A stretch of DNA of 33,105 nucleotides from positions 1 to 33,105 of the forward strand of contig JAEUWP010000308.1 of assembly GCA_018524725.1 (NCBI GenBank), written 5' to 3'. Below the pieces are notes generated by a model. It searched no databases and had not been told where the DNA came from. It saw only the letters and a list, made by a program, of their open reading frames with translations. Every line of letters starts with the position of its first letter. Within the stretch, counting starts at the first letter, position 1. Source of the DNA: Podaxis mareebaensis (taxonomy: Eukaryota; Basidiomycota; Agaricomycetes; Agaricales; Agaricaceae). Made by a program: the position numbers and the translations under genes. Of this stretch, positions 32,371 to 33,105 are shown piece after piece.

Positions 32371-33105
32371 CGTTGCAACATCATCTATCATGCACTAGTC
32401 CACGAGCTTGGACTTCCCAACGCCTCCCATTCTACCACTCAAGATATGGGTATACCAGCTGAAGAATCAACACGCTACTGCAATGAAGCTTTCACCAACC
32501 GCCGCCTTCCTGGCCACGCATCCCTATTCTCCGAAGACTGGCCAACACCTGGACCACTCTTCTATGAGACTGACCACATGATGACAGAAATATTATGCAT
32601 TGCTTGGGAGAACGCTCCCTTCACTCACATCTTCGATCCCAACGGGTTATACGTTCAAATGATCCATAACAACTTCGACTCTGCCTGGGCCCATGGCTGG
32701 AAGATGATTCCTTACGCCGGAGAACCCATAGTATTCCTTCATCCCTACATGATGTATCCACCCGAGGTTGTCCCGCATATTATCAAATATGAAGTCGCCC
32801 ACGGATTCTACTTTCGAGAAGTAGAAGTCTACCGTGTCAATCCTAACTCCGACGAACCTCCGGCCATCCCTCCCTGTCGCACTCAGCTTCTGCCCCTCCA
32901 CAGTGTTGACTCTAACGTTCCAGGCATCAACGAGTCGAACCCAGAAGAACCCATCGGCGATCCCCCTCCATATCCACTGCCATACGTCACTGGCGATATA
33001 TCATCATCATCGTCATCGTCCCCGCACTGCAGCCTCATCTTCCTCCATGAAGATTCTCCTGACTCGTTGCCTTTGACTGGCAACTTCCCTATTCCCAGTT
33101 CCGCC
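32320..33105 (+). CDS. Unrecognised open reading frame running off the right edge
   Basis: Open for 262 codons from ATG 32320 to the window end, with no stop. The translated composition looks like real protein: RCNIIYHALVHELGLPN, YETDHMMTEILCIAWENAPF, NNFDSAWAHGWKMIPYAGEP and MMYPPEVVPHIIKYEVAHGF, then a Pro/Ser-rich acidic segment with seven Ser encoded by TCA/TCG repeats (33000-33020). I do not recognise the family; the Trp/His/Tyr-rich character is unusual. The first 51 bp lie in the CpG-free segment, the rest has normal CpG. It may be the downstream part of the decayed frame at 31538-32370, joined by a frameshift or an unseen intron, and may belong to a mobile element. Confidence 0.5.
   Translation, partial: MDCWQHPNYVMNQPGTSRCNIIYHALVHELGLPNASHSTTQDMGIPAEESTRYCNEAFTNRRLPGHASLFSEDWPTPGPLFYETDHMMTEILCIAWENAPFTHIFDPNGLYVQMIHNNFDSAWAHGWKMIPYAGEPIVFLHPYMMYPPEVVPHIIKYEVAHGFYFREVEVYRVNPNSDEPPAIPPCRTQLLPLHSVDSNVPGINESNPEEPIGDPPPYPLPYVTGDISSSSSSSPHCSLIFLHEDSPDSLPLTGNFPIPSSA

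Noticed and set aside
1..33105. CRISPR arrays, bacterial operons, rRNA genes, viral genes
   Set aside because: No regularly spaced repeats, ribosome-binding-site-led gene runs, rRNA-like segments or viral protein motifs were seen; spliceosomal introns throughout show a eukaryotic nuclear genome.

Overview
The window reads as nuclear DNA of a filamentous basidiomycete, most likely an Agaricomycete. Genes are dense and broken by many 45-65 nt GT-AG introns. The gene families also fit: GH7 cellobiohydrolase with CBM1, unspecific peroxygenase, the TKL-like kinase family expanded in mushrooms, DUF6533 membrane proteins and F-box proteins of the mushroom type. No species can be named from the sequence alone. 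All exon models below were joined by hand from splice signals, reading frame and remembered family motifs; none was checked by alignment or transcripts.

Layout: (1) 1-335, minus: 5' end of a heme-thiolate peroxidase (unspecific peroxygenase) running off the left edge. (2) 3023-3100, minus: tRNA-Gly(GCC) with a 7-nt intron. (3) 4295-6825, plus: an open but unrecognised segment, then a Ser/Thr/Tyr-type kinase whose upstream frame carries a TGA. (4) about 7000-8056, minus: Atg27-like autophagy receptor. (5) 8625-12443, plus: 19-exon PL26 exo-rhamnogalacturonan lyase. (6) 14050-15702, plus: GH7-CBM1 cellobiohydrolase. (7) 16243-18099, plus: MOB/phocein protein with a very long acidic KE-rich tail. 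(8) 18805-21499, minus: GT61-type (DUF563) glycosyltransferase, 11 exons, several tiny. (9) 22223-22939, minus: uncertain hypothetical. (10) 23240-23741, plus: TFIIA gamma subunit (TOA2). (11) 23901-26446, plus: F-box protein. (12) 27213-29135, minus: DUF6533 membrane protein, 12 exons with an 8-nt micro-exon. (13) 29922-32370: a 2,449-bp AT-rich stretch with no CpG dinucleotide at all, holding decayed coding sequence. (14) 32320-33105, plus: an unrecognised open frame that crosses the right edge of the CpG-free stretch and runs off the window.

Three secreted or putative plant-cell-wall and oxidative enzymes (peroxygenase, rhamnogalacturonan lyase, cellobiohydrolase) lie within 16 kb, interspersed with housekeeping genes (Atg27, MOB, TFIIA). 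This is not a tight cluster but suits a litter- or wood-decaying lifestyle. The most striking signals are the CpG-free island, whose right edge lies inside an open reading frame; the micro-exon structure of the GT61 and DUF6533 genes; and TGA codons that interrupt otherwise open coding frames.
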